A stretch of 64,000 bases of DNA from Nageia nagi (taxonomy: Eukaryota; Pinophyta). Below the pieces are notes generated by a model. The model saw only the letters and a list, made by a program, of their open reading frames with translations, was not told the DNA's origin and made no database searches. Positions 59,961 to 64,000 of this stretch are shown piece by piece (within the stretch, counting starts at the first letter, position 1; each line of letters starts with the position of its first letter). The DNA lies in NCBI GenBank assembly GCA_050084985.1, contig JBITNC010000001.1:160890001-160954000 (forward strand). The letters are read 5' to 3'. Position numbers and translations under genes: made by a program.

Positions 59961-60703
59961 AAGGCAATATCATATAAAGGGTGTGTTTATATTACATATT
60001 CATCCAACAAATAACAAACATCCCTTTATAGGGTTTATTAATAACTATTCTATTCTAATTAATAAATATTCTATAAGATGTCCCCCTTTTCAAATAGCTC
60101 TAACATTGAAGCATCAGCAAAAATCATCAATTTGGTAATGAAAATTGCCTGTTTATGACTGATGAATTTTTATACGAAAACTTTAAACAAAAACATTATT
60201 TTTCCTTGATGCACATGAATATATATGCAGATAGTATTGACAAAAATATTGAGGATAAAATCATTGTGTCGGAGCTAAACCATCCTGAATGTCTTAAGTG
60301 GCATGACATTGATATGGAATTTATAATCCTCTTCAGTTGGAACAAATTTTATATAAGGTATGTGTGTATAAAGTTCAAAATATAAAGAGATGCAATTTGA
60401 CGTTATTAGACTTGACTATATGCCAAATCTTACAATGCATTATTTCATGTGATTGTAAGTAATCACCTTCATGCAGTCAAAAACCCTCATTTAAATAAAT
60501 AAAATACAATAGATAAATTCTTCAATAAAATATTTGCATAAACAGCCTAAATTTTGCGTTAAACAAAAATGTGTTGTGTGTACAGCTCACACAAATCAAT
60601 TAAAACAAATTAAAGGCATTTTCAGTTGAAGGATAAAAGTTGATTATGATCAGTATACAACAAAATCAATAAACAATCTACCAATGAATGATTAGGCACA
60701 TAC

Positions 60704-61130
60704 CTATGTTGAATATCCCACCCAGCAGGTAAGAAGCGAGGTTTCACAGCTTCAACAAAAACCATACGCCATCGTTGGCAAAACTCTCGGATACCATCAT
60801 CCCCATTCTCCTCCAGCAATTTGTTGACTACTCTTTTCCCATGCGGCCCATGACCTAATAAAGAAATTTTTTGTGATCGGATGGATGTTCCCAGTTTCTC
60901 CATTGGTTCCTCAATCTCTTCACAAATGTGATCAGAGCCAGCTATTTGGCTCAGCTTAGGGGAACTTGAACAACTATTATAATCCCCTCCCATTTCCTCA
61001 GCATAAGTGACACCAACCATATTTTTGTTTTGCCCACATAAGTCCCCAGCAAAGCGTCTAGTCTGATTATGGACAGTTTCTGACTCTTTCCGATGATAAT
61101 GAATTGACTCCTCAATCTGCTCGTTTGCAC
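60704..61130 (-). CDS. Host gene, penultimate coding exon (exon B)
   Basis: 427 nt between acceptor TTTGTCATTAG and donor CATAG|GTATGT. One base is carried in from exon A and two are carried out, consistent with both neighbours. The first part (GANEQIEESIHYHRKESE) is polar and Ser-rich, as in a linker. The second half looks like a conserved domain: ISLLGHGPHGKRVVNKLL, DDGIREFCQRWRMVFVEA, VKPRFLPAGWDIQH. No stop or frameshift. I do not recognise the family. The dense Trp/Arg/Pro pattern and exact exon phases argue for a real host gene, not a transposon ORF. Confidence 0.78.
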
Positions 61131-61261
61131 CTAATGACAAAGAAAACCTGAGTTTTTAAATCTATAGCAATCCCATCAAGCCAAGCTTTAATAGGATCAG
61201 CCTCTTGACTTTCTTAACTAAAATGCACCTATTCAGATTCCAAAATAGCTTGTGCGTATAC

Positions 61262-61471
61262 CTCTTTCTTCTGTGGCAAGAATCCCGTCTGACAGGAGGG
61301 TTTCAACAAGGTTAAATGTGCAGCCATTACCCTCCAGCGAGCTGAGATTCTTTAGAATAGAGCCTCTCTTTTGTTCAATCGCCTTTTCTCTCTGGGACCC
61401 ATGCCAACAAGTAAGGCAGCCTCTAAATCTTTCTCAGTAATTTTCCTACGTCCAAAGTAAGTTTTGAGAAC
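61262..61471 (-). CDS. Host gene, upstream coding exon (exon A) with an apparent 1-nt frameshift
   Basis: 210 nt between acceptor GATTGCAG|GTT and donor GAG|GTATAC. The first part reads VLKTYFGRRKITEKDLEAAL plus LVG, the second REKAIEQKRGSILKNLSSLE, then CTFNLVETLLSDGILATEE; these are in different phases, and both look like one helical protein. One missing G near 61,398-61,401 (a GGG run) explains it, and with that base exon length and phase (211 nt, one base out) fit exon B exactly. This is either an assembly/sequencing error or a real lesion. Earlier exons are not found in the window. Confidence 0.62.
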
Positions 61472-62640
61472 CTGCAATCTCCATCACCAGTATGCCAAAT
61501 GTAAGAAAGAAGGATATAAGCCAAGACGGAAATATAGGCAGTACAAAAACAGAGTACAAAACTAAGAAGCATTTAACAAACAGTAATGCATTTATCATGA
61601 ATTTGTACTATTAGTATCAGATATATTATGCCTTGACATTTCAGTCTCAAAACATTGTTGGGGAAATGCTTCACACAAAACATATCTAAAAAATACTTTA
61701 TGGCAATGGCAGGTTCACAGAGAGTTTTGAAGCAATTTTACATATTAGTTTGATATAGCAGCTATAGGAGTATATCTTTCATTAGTCAACAACATTGCAA
61801 ATGAAAATGCCATAGATGATAAAATTCATACCAAGCAACAGGGTGTTGCTAGAAAGGTTTAAAAATACAAACAAAACCGCTTAACATTATCAGAAAATAA
61901 GGGAATGGATGAAACTGCACGAATAATATAATCCTAGTAAAGCAACAGTATCTGAGGTTGCATATATTGTCTAACTTGCAGCTGCATAATGCATTATTTC
62001 ATTATCCCTTTTCCTAAACATCAAACTCATCTAAAGCAAATCCTCCAAAATCATCCCCACACATTTGAAAAACATTGCATATTAGGTAGGTACACATTTT
62101 AGAGAATCCAAGGTACTAACTTGTCAAACTAACGCATCTTCTTTAACTTCACTGTATTACCTTGTTATCCAGCTTCCATTAAAGTAGGTGATTTCAGTTC
62201 TTAGCTTAGAAAATGGCAACAAATGCTCAGATAATTCCAACAAGGTTTTCGTACCATGAACGAGGAATGCTTCATTCTCATATACAGTTCACTGGTTTCT
62301 TCATTGTACGGTACAGTTCTAGGAAAAAAATACACTTTCTTTGCTGAGCATGAACTCGGCCATATCCTGACAGAATTCAAAAGCTAATATGATAATATCA
62401 CTGTCACCGCAACCATTTGACTCAAATTCTTTATAAACCCCAGCTCTAATTCTTTGAAATCTAGAGCATCCATCTAGGTGATTACACCGACTTCGAGGCG
62501 TTATGAATACTCCTATGGTTGGACATGGCATGGCACATTTGGCATCCCAAGACATCAAACAGCTCCCACACTTGTACGTTGGGCTTGTGAGGGCATCTAG
62601 ACCTCCTTCGTTGAGCATTTGGCATCCCTAGGACCCTAAA
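61472..62640. other. Probable intron of the host gene, no exon identified
   Basis: Ordinary AT-rich sequence up to about 62,300 with no coding block of convincing texture. The minus ORF at 62,618-62,319 lacks recognisable motifs and overlaps repetitive DNA, so it is not annotated as a gene. Confidence 0.45.
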
Positions 62641-63520
62641 TCACACTCTTGGAGGTTTGCTAGCTTGGACGTTGATACCGAGGCACATGGAAGTCTCCTG
62701 TTGTCCAACATTGGCATTCTTGGCCCTTGGATGTGATCGCTCTCATCCCAAGGCATCCTATCTTGGACGTTGGCATTGAGAGAACACGGATCAATCTTGT
62801 AAGTCGTTGGATCAACTCAATTCGAGATTAGAAGATGAATCACCTTGCCTATAAAAGGAATCTTGGAACACATGAGATATGTTGAATTTATGATTGAACC
62901 CCCTTCTATCGGATTGAGTGAGAAAACTGTTTCTTTGCCACTTGTAGTCGCTCATTTGCATTTGAGGTCTTGAGGTGATTGAAGGCTAGCCTCTTGCTTA
63001 CGCCAACCATTCAAGAGAGGAACTCTAGTTGTTCCATCATTAGAGAGATAAGGAAGCCCTAGGCTTGGCCTTGTCACTGATGCAATTAGTAAGGCCCTAG
63101 AGCCATCCACAAGAACCCTATTGGAGGCAACCCCGATGTAAGCTCCTTAGGTACCAAAAATGCCATCACTACAGCACTCTCATCGAAGCTATTGTAATTG
63201 TGGTTCTCTCATTCCATAATTCAATAACATCATTTGATGTCATTATTGTCTATTGTCTCATTATGCTTGGACGTTGGATCTGGAAGTGTATTTTGCATTG
63301 TTAATTCATATTTTGGCTTCCTAAGACCCTATGTTGGGTATTTGTGTGCTTTTGATGAGTATTTTCTATATTTCTGCTAATTATAGCTAGACGTTGGGTT
63401 TATTGTGTAATTTTGTGCTTAATTGGTGAGATTAAAAGCTTCAAGGCAAACCTCGCTCTACTGGGGCATGTTTGAGTATGAGCCAATGGCTTGGGCTCAT
63501 CACAGCTTTTGATGGATATT
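62640..63520 (+). repeat. Unclassified repeat, LTR-like
   Basis: Higher GC than its surroundings, with recurring words (TTGGACGTTGG-type, GCATCCCAAGAC-type) and a TATA-box-like CCTATAAAAGGAATC at about 62,859-62,873 on the plus strand. Looks like an LTR or solo LTR, but I cannot find matching ends or a target duplication. Confidence 0.3.
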
Positions 63521-63717
63521 TACTCATCTAATTATAACTAGTGAGTCCATCACATAATGAAGATATTTCATGCATGTATAATTCCTCATGGATATAGTTT
63601 GTCCATCGGATCAAATTCATGAACAAAGTCCTGCACATAACAACATTTAGAATCAAAAGCTGTGCATATCCTAATTTAGATTTGTTCCTCAAGACTACAG
63701 CTAATTGGTGATACCTA

Positions 63718-63947
63718 GTCACTCAAACTGACTTTGAAGATTATACTAGACATTCAACATCTTATCAACCTTGGCATTTAATTTCTTACTAGCAGAACAA
63801 GTCAATCCCCTCTCTCTATCGCCACTATACCCAATCACTCAAATTGACTTTGAAAATTATACTAGACATTCAACACCTTGTCAACCTTGGCATTTAATTT
63901 CTTACTAGTACAACAAGTCAATCCCCTCTCTCTACCGCCACTACTAG
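63718..63947. repeat. Tandem duplication, two units of 116 bp
   Basis: ACTCAAACTGACTTTGAA at 63,721 and ACTCAAATTGACTTTGAA at 63,837 begin near-identical units that end in CAAGTCAATCCCCTCTCTCT. Confidence 0.93.
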
Positions 63948-64000
63948 ATACGAGTTTTTATCTTGCACCCTTTTGGAGGTGAAATTTGACTATTTTCCCC

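Larger units (their letters stand above)
49242..60703 (-). other. Large host-gene intron carrying a complete Gypsy element
   Basis: Bounded by a GTATGT donor after 60,704 and the ACTTTGCAG acceptor before 49,241. Contains the Gypsy element 49,370-56,220. Removing it leaves about 4.6 kb of AT-rich intron with poly-A/T tracts (for example 57,361-57,375) and decayed repeats. No further exon seen between the Gypsy element and exon B. Confidence 0.7.

Noticed and set aside
62319-62618. 99-codon minus ORF as an upstream exon of the host gene
   Set aside because: No matching splice phase to exon A and no conserved-looking motif; borders a repeat.
1-64000. tRNA, rRNA genes and organellar DNA
   Set aside because: No cloverleaf-like or rRNA-like stretches noticed; tRNA-like words are only retroelement primer-binding sites.

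Overview
The window is plant nuclear DNA built almost entirely of transposable elements, with the 3' end of one host gene on the minus strand. It fits a large, repeat-rich plant genome. I suspect a gymnosperm (probably a conifer) because old nested retroelements dominate and the host gene has an 11.5 kb intron holding a whole LTR retrotransposon. That taxonomic call is inference: no marker gene is present. Plant origin is supported by primer-binding sites matching plant initiator-Met and Asp tRNAs, by Athila/Tat-type, chromovirus-type and Copia polyproteins, and by L1-type LINEs.

Layout. (1) 1-24,362 is a three-level nest. A Copia element on the minus strand (5' LTR 23,867-24,362, leader 21,538-23,866) is interrupted by a second Copia element of the same family on the plus strand (5' LTR ends at 354, 3' LTR 21,052-21,537). 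That element's reverse transcriptase is split by a 13.2 kb Athila/Tat Gypsy element on the minus strand (6,210-19,365). (2) 24,363-27,156 is decayed DNA with a 44-bp perfect palindrome and an unidentified decayed reading frame. (3) 27,157-32,697 is a decayed LTR element on the minus strand with a gag remnant, no recognisable pol and a 190-bp tandem array. (4) 32,698-35,640 is AT-rich with short repeats. (5) 35,640-37,450 is a chromovirus pol relic and 37,480-41,330 an old LINE relic. (6) 41,835-47,917 is a nearly full-length L1-type LINE with poly(A) tail and a candidate 12-bp target duplication. (7) 49,166-61,471 holds three exons of a minus-strand host gene of unrecognised function; the last intron contains a complete Gypsy element (49,370-56,220) with a perfect TATAC duplication. 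(8) 61,472-64,000 is non-coding and repetitive.

Relative ages read from LTR pairs by eye: the outer plus-strand Copia about 10% divergent (35 substitutions in 341 aligned bases), the Athila/Tat element about 6%, the intronic Gypsy about 1% over the last 630 bases of its LTR, all transitions. This agrees with the nesting order. Most coding damage is stop codons one C-to-T or G-to-A change away from Gln, Trp or Arg codons, as expected for methylated, silenced elements.

The most unusual item is the Athila/Tat element. Downstream of gag-pol it carries an accessory reading frame of about 2.3 kb (minus strand 10,313-8,033) with an unidentified N-terminal domain, a basic patch and a long coiled coil. 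Its LTRs contain a 24-bp minisatellite that differs by exactly one unit between the two LTRs.
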